A DNA stretch of 64,000 nt from Azadirachta indica (Eukaryota; Streptophyta; Magnoliopsida; Sapindales; Meliaceae). The stretch's first letter is position 1; every line of letters begins with the position of its first letter. Where the stretch lies: NCBI GenBank assembly GCA_022749755.1, contig CM040446.1, forward strand, positions 17,050,080 to 17,114,079, given 5' to 3'. Of this stretch, positions 51,301 to 62,794 are shown one piece after another. The notes below the pieces were generated by a model, which searched no databases, was not told the DNA's origin, and saw only the letters and a program-made list of their open reading frames with translations. A program made the translations under genes and the position numbers.

Positions 51301-53801
51301 AAATACTAACAATGTGATAATGATAACCTTATGACAACCATAAGGAATTAAATTATTTATAATGGAAGTTGTGGTCGGCACATGAAGACACAATTGACAC
51401 TTTTAATTTTGCAGGGATAAATATTATGAAAATCAGAAAATATTAGCTAGGACTTCATAAAATACCCCAAACCTTCATTGTGTATGTTGCTGAAAAATTC
51501 AATTTGTTAGCAGCATCTTGCTGAAGGGTTGATGTTATATATGGGATGGGAGGATTTTTCCGCATTGTGCTTCTTTTCAAGCTGACCACTTGAAAACTTG
51601 CCAAATTAATCTTCTGTTCAATGCCTTTTGCCTCCATATGAGAACTAATTGAGAGCTGATTTAACTTTTTGGAATCAAGATGGGTCAAGTGTGCTGGGAA
51701 AGAAAAGGTATGCACAGAAGAATGTGATTCATTTTTGTTCAATACAGCCTCAACAGTCCAATATTCCTGTGGCTTAAATTCATCAATTTCCATTTCTCTG
51801 TCACATATAAGAGACAGGGCAGCAGATTGGACTCGCCCGGCTGACTGGCAACCTGGTAGTTTCCTCCATAATAATGGTGAGATGTTAAATCCAATCAAAT
51901 AATCAAGAGCACGCCGTGCAAGGTAAGCTTGAACCAAGTTTGCATCAATTTCTCTTGGAGCTTGTAAAGCACTCTTGATTGATGCCTCGGTTATTTCATG
52001 AAAGACAACCCTTGCTACAGTAATATTATCATGTAAAGCATCCTGTTGCTGCAACATCTCAATAATGTGCCAGGCAATTGCCTCTCCTTCACGATCAGGA
52101 TCTGATGCAAGAATAAGATTTTCTGCTCTGAGGTCCAAGGCAAGCAGAATGAAAAAATTCAGAAAAAGACAAACAGTACTCAACGAAAGATAATAAGCAC
52201 AAGAAATACCCCTCACAGAAAAAGTTATTTCTTACCATGATGAAATGAACAACCATACATGATAATTTTTTTTCCATAATTTTATATCCTCATAGAACTG
52301 TCATTGCAAATTAATTGGAGATAACTGAAAGAAACAATAAACCATACCCATTCAGGGCAACCTTGATGCTTTTAAGATGTGTCCAGGCAGCAGATGGAAC
52401 CTCCCATACCATACTGAAATCATCATCAGGCCGCACAGAGCCAGACCTTGCAGCCAAGTCCCTCACATGACCATAGCTGGGCAAGACCTCATATATATCC
52501 CCAAGGTAGCCCTGAATAACCTTTGCCTTTGTAACAGACTCGACCACCACAACAGATTTCCCAGTTGAAGGATACAGCAGCTTCCTCGAATTTTGTCCGC
52601 GAGGTTTCGCTACGACCACCTCTTGCGGAGACTGTCTCTGCATGGATGCATTAGCTGCCTTTACAGATTTCGTCTTTCTACTAGAGCTCCCACTTTTCTT
52701 CTTGGATTGCTGTTTTGTCAAAGCAGAACTATCAAACGCTTGTTCAGGTGTGCTTCCGACTGAAGTTGTCTGAAAAAACTGCAGTGTTACTAAAACTAGA
52801 AAAAGAAACAAAATACTGATTCTCCTACAAGAATCAAAATTGCTACCTCTAAAGACAGGTCCACACTCTGCCCACTTTTGCTATTTGAACTCTTTGATTG
52901 AGAGACACGTTTAGAACCTTTTGCCACAGAAGTTTGTTCACCATCAACAGTAGCAGAAACTTGTTCCTTATTTTTCTTGCTTCTTGACTGGCGCTTTTGT
53001 TTCCTATTAACTTTCAAGTCTTGTTTACTGTTGCTAACAGATGAATTAGAAGTGGATGATCCCAGCTCCACTCCTTCCATCCCATGTCCAACCTGCTGTT
53101 CACTTGCTGAACTCACTGCATTAACATCGTCAGTAGCAATATTCTTGCCTCCAGCAGCCAACGCACTAGCCCAATTCCTATGTTTATTAACCAGTCTGAA
53201 GGCAAAGTTACGCCCACCATTTCTTCCATCAACCATTTTCCCATTTCCATTTGTCACTCTTGGAACTTGTGAAAAGCACGTCTTAGAAAATGCTTCAAAA
53301 TTATTTGAACTCAATCCAATACCATTATCCAAAGGCAGATAACTGAAACTATTTCTAGATTTTAACTGGGAGTGAATAATAAGAGCACCTCTGGAACCAT
53401 TACTTAAGCTTCCAAAAAGAAAAAAATCCCGCGTACCCTTTGGAGAGTTGGTTGTGGTATTTTTTCTAAATTTAAACTGAGCGCATTTACCGTATTTATT
53501 TCCAATGCTGAACAGCGGAAATGGTAAATGAGTTCCCGGGTGATTCTGAGATGCCCTGTACTGCAACTGTAACACCACAGCATTTCGAGGCAACTAAAAT
53601 TCAATACTATATTTGCAAAGCAACGAAGCCAAAAGGAAATCTTTAAAATACAAAAAGAAGCAATAAGAAATTTGAACAGTAAGAGAAATGGGAAAATCGT
53701 ACTAATGAACTTACGGTGGCCATGAAGGGGCGGAGGAGCAAAGTTGAAGAAGCTGAGGTCGAGGTTGAGAATGACAACAAGCCCCTCATCGCCAATATCA
53801 T
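40988..53801 (-). CDS. Organellar DNA topoisomerase I, type IA (bacterial TopA-like)
   Basis: Relaxes negative supercoils in organelle DNA through a 5'-phosphotyrosine link. Twenty-two exons on the minus strand give 1148 aa: 53715-53801, 52847-53566, 52348-52769, 51473-52127, 50821-50907, 49913-49959, 49527-49636, 49259-49359, 48659-48751, 47242-47325, 46722-46805, 44684-44752, 43939-43998, 43256-43327, 42969-43076, 42768-42844, 42424-42507, 42027-42138, 41857-41946, 41481-41546, 41301-41396, 40988-41110. The first ~30 residues are Ser/Thr/Leu/Arg-rich without acids, as in a transit peptide, and a long basic Ser-rich spacer follows. TOPRIM starts at [13 protein letters not shown] and has [11 protein letters not shown]. 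The active-site Tyr650 lies in [10 protein letters not shown]. One Cys4 zinc ribbon (CPSC..CNQHPKC) and TopA C-terminal repeats end the protein. Starts at 53801 or 53789 are both plausible. I recall the Arabidopsis equivalent as At4g31210. Confidence 0.96.
42290..42354. repeat. Compound GT/GA microsatellite in a topoisomerase intron
   Basis: About 38 bases of GT repeats run straight into about 26 bases of GA repeats. It sits between the exons at 42027–42138 and 42424–42507, well away from both splice sites, and is probably length-polymorphic. Confidence 0.95.
45282..45435 (+). repeat. 5' LTR of the TRIM-like element
   Basis: The repeat is 154 bp, starts TGTTAGAATTAAAATTA and ends CAACA. It carries TTTATATAAAA as a possible LTR promoter TATA box. 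It is shorter than the 3' copy through small deletions in the AT-rich middle. Confidence 0.9.
45436..45448 (+). other. Primer-binding site for initiator tRNA-Met
   Basis: TGATATCAGAGC follows the 5' LTR with no spacer and differs at one base from TGGTATCAGAGC, the standard complement of the plant initiator tRNA-Met 3' end used by many plant LTR elements. Confidence 0.85.
45681..46080 (+). repeat. Three tandem ~130-bp units in the LTR element interior
   Basis: Units start at about 45681, 45821 and 45954. Each opens GTCTAGGAACCCTAATCCAG, continues with GGTACTGTT and CTGTTCATAAATACTATTTA, and closes with TATGGTTGCT. Units differ by a few substitutions and short deletions, so the triplication is old or occurred stepwise. 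Confidence 0.9.
46104..46350 (+). repeat. Degenerate ~30-bp minisatellite in the LTR element
   Basis: Seven or eight imperfect copies of a unit containing AGTATTT, TCGCCTA and AAAAGGCACA occur head to tail. Copies vary in length and sequence. No reading frame of note is maintained across them. Confidence 0.8.
46434..46657 (+). repeat. Polypurine tract and 3' LTR with an internal 40-bp duplication
   Basis: The purine tract GAGGGGGAA ends at 46444 and the LTR start TGTTAGAATT follows at 46445. The same LTR start occurs again at 46485, after a second short purine run GGGAGAG, so the first 40 bases are duplicated. Counted from 46485, the LTR is 173 bp and its end CAACA at 46657 matches the 5' LTR. 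Confidence 0.85.
47326..48658. other. Long topoisomerase intron with possible LTR-like remnant
   Basis: This 1.3-kb intron has no gene. From about 47957 to 48185 the sequence starts TGTTGAATAACATCAGC, contains CCTATATAAACATTG like an LTR promoter, and ends CTCTGTTAACA. That looks like a solo LTR read on the plus strand. Flanking 5-mers do not match, so no target duplication supports it. Confidence 0.35.
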
Positions 53802-55482
53802 CTGCTGCTTATCATGTTTTAATTAATCTGGATTTATAGAATGGAATTTACAGACTAGAAAAGAACACAGATGAAAAGTTATATGCTTGCCTGCATGCTA
53901 GCGGTGAATGGAGAGGGGTTTAGGGCAGGGTTTTGGGAGGTCTAAGTGACCCATTATTCAGGTCCATTGGGCCTGATGGAGTTGGCCCAATACCTCCAAA
54001 TCCACCCACCCCATAACCTTTTGTGTTCCGGCAGAAATTTATTTAAAATTTTTATTGTTTAGGTACCTTATGTTTAATTAAAGAAAGATAAATAGATTCC
54101 TCGGCTTAATTTTCATAAAATTTAATAATCAAAAATTTATCATCAAAACAGTTAGTACTCTGAATTTTTATCTATTTATTTATTTTTTACGTTGACATTG
54201 CATAATATATCAAGTGTGATGTTTATAATTTTTAATTATATTCAATAGAATTATTAACTTCCTGGTACACATCCTTTATATTCTAAAGGATAAAGCATTT
54301 TAATTTTAAACCCTATTACGCTTTATTTAAGTCCTCCATTTTTTTTTCCGAAAGCTAATTTCAAATTTTTTTTTATGTCACTTGATTGTCACCCAAAAAA
54401 ACTTGTGATATATTAAAACAACTATTTGAACTCAAATTATAAAAGTGTAAATATTTGAAACTTTTTTTTCTTTTAAAGATTGTATTAATCAAAATAGATT
54501 TAGTTTATTTTAAAATTTTAATTTTATTTTTCTTTTTAATATAATACACTTCTTTTCCCTACCTATTCTTGGCATAGCTGGTTTGAAAAGTGTTAAACAT
54601 AATTTAAATAGTTCGAAACACTCTTGACGTTCTCAAGTCATTTTGAATTCAAATAACAGTAAATAATAAAGATATGGTTATTTAAAGCATGCTTGACTTC
54701 TCAAGTCACTTTATATCTTGAGTTCGAATAATAATAAAGAATAAGAATTTAATATTTCATAATTGAGATTTCTCCAACCCATCCATGAACTTAACCAAAA
54801 ATAAAAAATACTTTCTTTACCCAACAATCCCAAATAAAAAAACCCTTAAGATAATATGTATATTTTTTTTATATAAAGTCTAAATGTAATTAAAATATAA
54901 ATTTACTTCAAATTTAAACTAATTGATATATTTATTTTTTTATCTTTAATATTTAAATATAAATATTAAATTATTTAATTTTTAAAAAATAAAAAATTTA
55001 ATATTAATATGTTGACACAAATATGTTAAATTATTTACATTTTTAACAAATTTTTCAAACATAAGTTAAAAATCGAATAACTCTTAAACATTTAAATAAA
55101 ATTATTTAAACTCCTCGTCCAAAAAACAAACAGTCCTAAGTATTCAAATGGATGAATATTGAATAGTTAAGTCTTGCCGTCGAAAGATTAAGATGAAACA
55201 TTCACTTTGTTTATACATTTGACTCCAATCTCTCATTTAATAAGTCCACTGGAATGTCTAGTTCTTACAACCCATTCACGGTGCTGATACCCATAACCAA
55301 AAAGCAAATAACAATTATACAAACGTTGGCATATGCATATTAATATGATAGCAAATGAACAAATTGTCAACTTCTTCAAAGACTTAATGCGTATAAACCG
55401 CATTGATAAGCCATATGATTTGAGAGGAAAACATTAAATAGTAATAGAACTTGCGGGTCACTGCTGAAGCTGAACCAGATCA
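53802..55482. other. Intergenic: topoisomerase promoter and AspRS 3' flank
   Basis: No gene is seen. The first 200 bases form the topoisomerase leader and promoter, including a G-rich TTTAGGG-type stretch near 53918–53940. From about 54010 to 55440 the sequence is AT-rich with no open frame or repeat I can identify. Confidence 0.55.
53968..53989 (-). promoter_or_regulatory. Paired site II motifs upstream of the topoisomerase gene
   Basis: TGGGCC at 53968–53973 and GGCCCA at 53984–53989 face each other about 170–190 bases upstream of the start codon. The same motif pair occurs in the AspRS promoter. Binding is inferred from the motif only. Confidence 0.55.
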
Positions 55483-58400
55483 TCACGGGGCAAGCCTAAG
55501 AGGGTCACGTGGGTAAAGTGATGTTTTGCGAATGTTATTGAGTCCACAGAAAAGCATCACCACACGCTCCAGTCCCACACCAAATCCGCCGTGTGGAGGT
55601 GCACCATATCTGCAAGGGTTAGGTTAAATTGTGATGCTACTGCTCATCTCAAACTACATACACCAACTCCCCGTTCAATAGAGGATACCCAAATTTTAAC
55701 CTGATTCCAGTACAACCAAAATTGAATTCATTTCTTTTTCTTTTAAAAGTAAAGCTTTCACGACACAGAATGAGTTGATGTGACCTTCACATAATAGGCT
55801 CACGGCTGTTAACTATGAGATCAATTAAACAAAACCAAGGTAACAGTACCTGAAAGAGTCAATATATGTTGATATGGTCTTGACATCAATGCCACATGCC
55901 TGTGCACGCTCTGCCAAGAATTCTGGTATATGAACACGTTGAGCACCTGAAATTATCTCCTCACCTGAACAGGGAATAGTTCCACAAAATTCCAGTCGAG
56001 TCAATAATCACAGGATATTTTCACCTAACAAGTGATAACGTATGTAATAAATTTGAAAATAAAAACTAAACAGAAAAATCTTAAACACAAGTATTATAAT
56101 AAATTTGTAAACTGCTCATGAGAGTCACATGACCAATCTTATTAACTCCACTACAAACAAGTCACTCTATTCTATTAAACATCAAGATTATTCCAAGTTT
56201 CCTTCAACAAATGTTCTTTTTGGAGTACTTACTAGTATCCATCTCATAAAAGAGCAATTTACTGGCAACCAATATCATGCCATCAAAATTGCAAGAAGTT
56301 TACCAAAAAAAAAAAAGGAAGCGAGAGAATACAATTATCATGACAAGAAAACTTAAAACTTCTAATAGGAACACATCATTTCATGTTATAAAACAAATGC
56401 AGATCAAGATTTCAGGAAGACAACATGAATTCAATTAAAAAGTGAAGCTACACTATTACCTCGAATAAAGACATCAAATGAGTTACTATAAAGAGGATTA
56501 TCGTGACAGGGCATGGTATAGAATGGCCTAACAGCCAAAGGATAGCGGTAGAGTATATAGAATTCGGTGCCATACCTACAAAAGAAAGCAACATTCAGTT
56601 CACTCATTTATGATATGGATCAGTTCACTCATTTACGATATGGCTCAAATTTAGAGCTCCAAAAAGAGAACACTTGTCAAGAGTTAAGAGCAAAGAGCAC
56701 TTAATTCTTCAAATTTTGAAACTAACAATAGATGTATGTTGTACATACAAATTTGGAACTCCAAAAATTATAACTTGCAATATGAGGAGATGACAAAGGA
56801 AAAAAAAAATAGAAATCAATAGAGAAGACAAATAAAAAAGTATTTAATTACTTCTCCAAAACTAATTGGCCCAATTTCCTCTCTGCTTCTGTATTCAAGT
56901 CCCCTAGAGGATCAATTTCCACTCCAGCATCCTGAAAAATTAGGCAAAACTTACAATCATTGAAAAGGAAAATACTGAAACCTTTCATTTTTTTAAAATA
57001 GAATATGCTACACTTGCCATACATAAGTTTCTTCATACTGCCTGTTGCTTCATATTTTGTACATGAATAATTTACTCTATTAGAGTACTTACCACTAAAA
57101 AAAAAAATAAAAGGAAAACAAAACATTCCCAGAAACATAGGACCAAAAAGAATTTTTGAAGTGTTCCTTAATTACATCTCTTTGAGTTATCTTTTACATT
57201 ACTTGTTAAAATGATAAAATCCAGGGCAGTTCATAAAAATACTAATTCCTGTCTCATTAACTTATTCAAACTATTTTCATACAAGGTTTGTGAAAGTCCA
57301 AAATCTTTTTGACAGGTAAATTGTGAAACACAGACATGTCACTGCTTTGTTGTTTAGAATTGACAAAATCAGGGAAAAAGAATGAAAAGAAGACAATATA
57401 ACTATTCAACCTACCAGATGATTCCTCTGTGCTACTTGTATTTAGCCTCAAGCTAATCATCTAATTTTTTATTCATACTATCTAGCTAATGACATGATAA
57501 ATCAGGACCTTTTTTCTTGAAAAACATGAATTGAGGAGGTAAAGAACAATGATACCTTGAGCATTTGAATTCCTTCCTCAAATGTAAGTCGAAGAGTCTT
57601 TGGTTTGTACTGCAAAATTTAATCAATACCAAGGATCAGATTCGAGATGGGTCACACGGAAGTGATATAGTTCTCAATACTCCAAATTATCTTACTACAT
57701 ATGCTTAGACCTGACATACAAGCATTTCAGAAGTACATTATGATAACAGAATTCACGTACTCAAACTCATGATAAATACCTTCAGAGGTTCAAATGGATA
57801 CTGCTTTCCCACAGCTTCAAGTTCCTTCTTGCACCTCTCATTTAAAACATCAAAAATTGTGACAAATAAGCGGTCCACAATATCCATCACCTGCATAAAC
57901 AGGACTCAAATTCTTAGAAAATCATGAACCATTTGCTGTATTCAGGTGTTCATGAAAATCAACCAACAAAACAACTCCAACTTTACCTCAGAATAATGCT
58001 TCTTAATCTCCATTTCAGCATCAAGACCCGTGAACTCGCACAAATGCCTATGAGTATACGAATCCTCAGCTCTAAAGACAGGACCTGTCTCAAAGACCCG
58101 CCCAAAATCACCACAAATTGACATTTGCTTGTGAAGCTGAGGAGACTGTGCCAGGCACGCAAGTTGGCCCTTGTAGTCCAGCTTAAAAACAGCTGAACCA
58201 CCTTCACTTGAACCAGCTATCAATTTTGGTGTGTGGATCTCAACAAAGCCCTCGGATAACAAGAATTCTCTAAATATCTACACGATAATGTCACCCATTG
58301 ATCAACTCAAAAATACAAGCCACAACCATAAACTTAACTCTAACTGGACTGAAAAATTAAGTTAACAACTCCAGTATGCAATTTGGCTTATGTAAAGAAA

Positions 58401-59570
58401 CTCCAAGCTACCTTCACCCCTTTTAAAGATCAGTTTTCTAAGGATGTTGAATACAAAATCTGCATCTAATAGTAAACGGCAGAAACCTCCGGAAAGAATC
58501 TGCACAGTGCAGACAATGATAATATACCAACATCAGTGGACCAAGCGAACGAAAACTTACATTTCCAACTTGACTCTGAATGCGGAAAATTGCTTGGTTC
58601 GCAGATGTTCGGATGTCGATAATTCTATTGTTCAATCGAGTATCCTGATTAACACGAACAAGCTGTTCTCCTTCCTACACCACTTAAATAATCAACATAA
58701 GCACAAATAATACATACCACTGATTAAAAACTCAAACTACCCAAATGCAGAGATATCAACAATATTTAGTAATTGCATTTGGTTACTGAAACCATTACAG
58801 TGATAGAACATACCTTCAACGCTTTTTCAATCTCTGCTTCACTTCTAGAAGCATCTTCGATATTAATGGGTAGGTTTGCAGCCTTGCTAACGCAATATAT
58901 CTTTTTTACTTGAACCTCCACCTTCAATAAATTATAGCCCAAAAAATCCAATAAATAAAAGAATCTCGCAGTTCAATTGCATCTTCATGACTATCAACGA
59001 ATTTATTGCTAATAATTGCAAGAGTACCTGCTGCGTTGTTCCCTTGATGGCAACTCCGGGGACGGAAACTACGCCGATGATATCAACAATAGACTCCTTG
59101 CTCAGCGCATTGACAAACTTAACCATTTGCTTGCTGACGGAATCTGGCTTCACAGTCACCACGCATTGTACGGTTGAACCTCTCTCTCTCACCACCAAGA
59201 ACGCTAACTTGCCGCTCACGGGTCGAGATGTGTGGACCCTACCCCGTATAAGCACCTCCTGATCCTTCAGTGATTCCGTCAATGCTCCGACCTCAGTCCA
59301 ATTTTTGCCGTGGACCGCCTCGCTCCAATTGCCGGCTCCCGGATTATCAACAGACTGGAGCTCGCTGAGAGGAACGTTGCCGTAGTTACTGGCCAGTGGA
59401 CCTTCCTCTTCAATGGAAAGCGAAGCGGCGGCGGCTTCGATTTCCCGGCGGCGGCGCTCTTTCTCTTGCTTGGCGGCTTCTTTCTTGGCGGCCTTCTTGC
59501 TGATCGCCTGGGATGAGTCTCCTTGCTCCGGTACATTGCCTGACGGGGGAGTTTCTGAATCCGACGACAT
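55483..59570 (-). CDS. IBI1: Cytosolic aspartyl-tRNA synthetase
   Basis: Charges tRNA-Asp. The Arabidopsis counterpart IBI1 is also the receptor of the priming agent beta-aminobutyric acid. Ten exons on the minus strand (59028-59570, 58814-58921, 58561-58674, 57987-58277, 57780-57890, 57556-57609, 56852-56931, 56460-56575, 55850-55964, 55483-55609) give 552 aa. A Lys/Ala/Glu-rich N-terminal extension (about 24–50) of eukaryotic type precedes an OB-fold anticodon-binding domain (about 95–215: [12 protein letters not shown]). The class II core carries motif 2 ([19 protein letters not shown]) and motif 3 ([11 protein letters not shown]), and the protein ends in the invariant RDPLRLAP. No organelle transit peptide is seen. 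A telo-box-like AAACCCTAAAA lies in the leader just before the start codon. Confidence 0.97.
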
Positions 59571-59591
59571 TGTGCCTTTTAGGGTTTCACG

Positions 59592-59790
59592 GTAATAGAA
59601 TGGAACAATATCAGTGGGAAAAATGATGAGAATAGATGCTGGATTTGATTTTGACGACGAACACCGCGAAAGCTGAAGAACGCTGATAAACCCTCTACCT
59701 CGTTCTCCTTCTTTGGGCCGAAGGAAAATATCGGCCCAATACGAAAGACCGCCCTGATAAAATGGGCACCAACTATGACCTGCCTTTAAT
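59592..59790 (-). promoter_or_regulatory. AspRS proximal promoter (copy A)
   Basis: These 199 bases immediately upstream of the leader carry TGGGCC (59714–59719), GGCCCA (59733–59738), TGGGCA (59763–59768, plus-strand reading) and AAACCCT (59688–59694). Such site II and telo-box combinations are known from translation-related plant genes. The whole block is repeated at 61083–61281 with about 18 substitutions and no indels. Confidence 0.75.
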
Positions 59791-59799
59791 TAAATTTTA

Positions 59800-61062
59800 G
59801 GGATAATGACGTATATCCGTAACATTTGCCCTACAGATACTCGTATGAGAAAAGATACATACCCTAATATTTAGATACATTGGTAAATGTTTTACCTTTT
59901 ATTTTTTTAGTTGACTATTTAATTTAATATTATTTATATCTCTAATTTTTTATATAATAACATTTTAATATATATTTTATTTAATCATATCACTTGAGTC
60001 ATTATTTTAATATTTTTTATAATATAATTTTTTTACTATAACAATTTAGTTTCATAATTAATTTTTTTTACAATATATTCAAAATTAAATATATTTTTAA
60101 TTTATTATTTTAATAAAAAATTTTTAAAAAAATATTATTAAAAAAATTTAAATAATAAATTAGATTAAACTCATGCTAAAATATTTCTAACATTTTTTTT
60201 ACAATAAATTTGATATTTAATTGTTAAAAAAAATTTGAAACATATTTTAATATTTTATTTTTATATTAATATTTTTATTTAAAAGATAATATTAAATTTA
60301 TTATATTTTTTGAGAAAAATCATGAAAATGTAAATAAAAAAAAAATTAGTATCATTCATTAATAGAATTAGTAATTAGATATATTTTATATTCTTATTAA
60401 CTAATATAATTTAATTTTAATTAAAAAATAGAAAAAAATTCATTATTTTTATTTGTAATATATATAACATGTATTTATTGTTTATATTTATTATTTATAT
60501 TTTCATTTATTTTTTAAAAAATATAATGAATATAACATAATTTTTTAATAAATATATTATATGTAAAAATAAAACGTTAAAAAATATTTCAATTAAATTT
60601 TTTAATAATTAAATATTAAATTTTATTATAAAATTAGAAAAATATGGTTAAAAATATTTTAACATATGAGTATGATTTAACTCATTATTTGAATTTTTTT
60701 AATAATTGTGGTTTTAAAATTATTTATTAAAATAACAAATTAAAAATTTATTTAGTCTTCAATATACTATGACAAAAATATTAAATAGGGATTAAATTAT
60801 TATAGTTAAAAAATATATTGTAAAAAATATTAAAATAAGAAGTAAAGTGTTATGATTAAATAAAATATATATCATATTGTTATTATATAAAAAAGATTAG
60901 AGATACAAATAATATTAAGTTGAATAGTTAATTAAAAGAAATAAAAGTGAAGAATATCTCTCTATTTATCTAAACGTTAGAAGGGACATCTGTTTTTTCT
61001 CTAATGTTAAAAAAATATTTATTTATTAAGATAATCATCAAAGAGGCACATTGCATTATTCC
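59800..61062. mobile_element. Fold-back Mutator-like element (whole-length inverted repeat)
   Basis: The left end reads GGGATAATGACGTATATCC and the right end on the minus strand reads GGAATAATGCAATGTGCC. Aligning the left half with the reverse complement of the right half shows recognisable similarity all the way to the centre near 60430. The 1263-bp element is therefore one large imperfect palindrome with arms of about 600 bases. Flanking 9-mers TAAATTTTA (59791–59799) and TTATTTTTA (61063–61071) agree at 7 of 9 positions, consistent with an old 9-bp target duplication. Sequence is extremely AT-rich and has no coding capacity. Confidence 0.8.
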
Positions 61063-61082
61063 TTATTTTTATTTCTAGGCTT

Positions 61083-61281
61083 GTAATAGAATGGAACACT
61101 GTCAGTGGGAAAAAAGATCAGAATAGATGCTGGATTTGATTTTGACGGTGAACATCGCAAAAGCTGAAGAACGCTGATAAACCCTCTACTTCATTCCCCT
61201 TTTTTGGGCCCAAGGCAAATGTCGGCCCAATACAAAAGATCGCCCTGATAAAATGGGCACCAACTATGACCTGCCTTCAAT
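61083..61281 (-). repeat. Second copy (A') of the AspRS promoter block
   Basis: It is in direct orientation relative to 59592–59790 and about 91 % identical by eye. It keeps TGGGCC, GGCCCA and AAACCCT. The leader and coding sequence downstream of copy A are not duplicated, so this copy drives no visible gene. Confidence 0.92.
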
Positions 61282-61577
61282 TTTTTTTTTTCAATTTATT
61301 TATTGAATGAAAGAAATATGCCCTTCATATAGAATACTTTGGATATCTTATTCATAATAGATTATCTATATATAACTCATGAAATGTCACTCACATTTTT
61401 TATAATATTTTTTGAATGGACACAAAAATAATTTTGCCATAAACATTAATGTAAAGGGTAGAGATATCATAAATCAATAAAACAGAAAAATAATAGCAAA
61501 AATTAAATATTGCATCATCTATTGGTGAGTAACATTCGAAAGTATTGTAATACTGGATAGATATTTTATATTTTAAA

Positions 61578-62785
61578 GGGAAAACAACAAATACCTCCCT
61601 CAGCTTTAGTTTAATTATTTGATACCTCTCTCTTATTTTAAAAATTACCTGTTACGTCCTATATTTAACAATAAAATTTAAGTTTTAGAGTTATTTTAAA
61701 ATAACTCTATGGATGAAATATGTGGACCCATATTACAGTAAATATATCATATTTATATCATTTTTTAAATTAATATATAATAAAATAAATTTAAAATAGT
61801 AAATTAATCTCTAAAATATAGAAAACTTAAAAAATCTTCTTCTTCTGTAAAGAAGCCGTCACCTCACATGAACCCAAAAGCAAAACTCCTTCCATAAAGC
61901 TTCTTCTTCAATAAAATCTTTAACCCAAACAAAATTTTCTTTTCTTCTATTCTTTTGCTTAGTACGAATCTAGTTTAAATTTATAAAAATGCAAAAAAAG
62001 TTCAACGTTAATCGAAAACTTATATCGGTGATATCGACAGATACGATAATGGAGGATTTGAAAAAAATAACGCAAAAAAGGTAGAATTTTTGTGTGTAGA
62101 AAATAAGAGATCGACTTGAAGCCAAAATTTGTCTCCTTCTTACTTCTTCATCTCCAATAAGAAAAATATAAGTTAAAGGCTTGAAGTAGTTTCTAGGTCT
62201 TAATTTATGCATCTAAAACGGAAGCTTGCTATTGGAGGCAAAAGGAAAATGAGTAGAAAAGAGTAATCGTACTATGTTTTGGCCTTGACTTGTTAAGAAG
62301 AGGAACTCATAAAAAAATCTCTTCTCATTCCTTTTGTTTTTCTAAAAGTTTCTTTTATTGAAATTAAATTTGCTTGTTAATATAAATATAAATAAATGGT
62401 TTTTTCTCTTCTATTTTTAGTTGTTTGGGAATTGATTATGGTAATGAGAGGTGAAAGAGTGAAAGAAAAAAAGAAAGGAGATTTCTTAGCTTAAATGGCA
62501 GTGGAAACGAAGGAAAAAGGAAAGGGGATGCAAGAGGAAGAAGAAAAAAAAATATGTAATTAAATTTTATTTTACATTTATCAGTTTGTTTTACACAATT
62601 ATTACATTTGCTTTTAATTTTAAATTTTATTGTTATGTTTATCATACTAAAAGATGAGTGTACCCTCAAAATGATAATTTTACCATTAAATCAAGTGACA
62701 GTAAGATGTAACAAGTAATTTTTAAAATACGAGAGAGGCATCAGGTAATTAGACCAAAGTAGAAGAGAGTAGTGACTGTTTTTCC
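61578..62785. mobile_element. Mutator-like non-autonomous element with perfect 9-bp target duplication
   Basis: The left end starts GGGAAAACAACAAATACC and the right end on the minus strand starts GGAAAAACAGTCACTACTC. The inverted repeats extend about 90 bases and include the conserved block ATTTTAAAAATTAC. TATTTTAAA occurs directly outside both ends (61569–61577 and 62786–62794), an exact 9-bp target duplication typical of Mutator-like elements. No transposase is present. The interior is less AT-rich than the ends and holds an 80-codon minus-strand frame (61970–62212) of unknown origin. Confidence 0.88.
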
Positions 62786-62794
62786 TATTTTAAA

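Noticed and set aside
61970..62212. 80-codon minus-strand frame inside the Mutator-like element
   Set aside because: No recognisable domain and no splice context; kept only as a hint of possible captured sequence.
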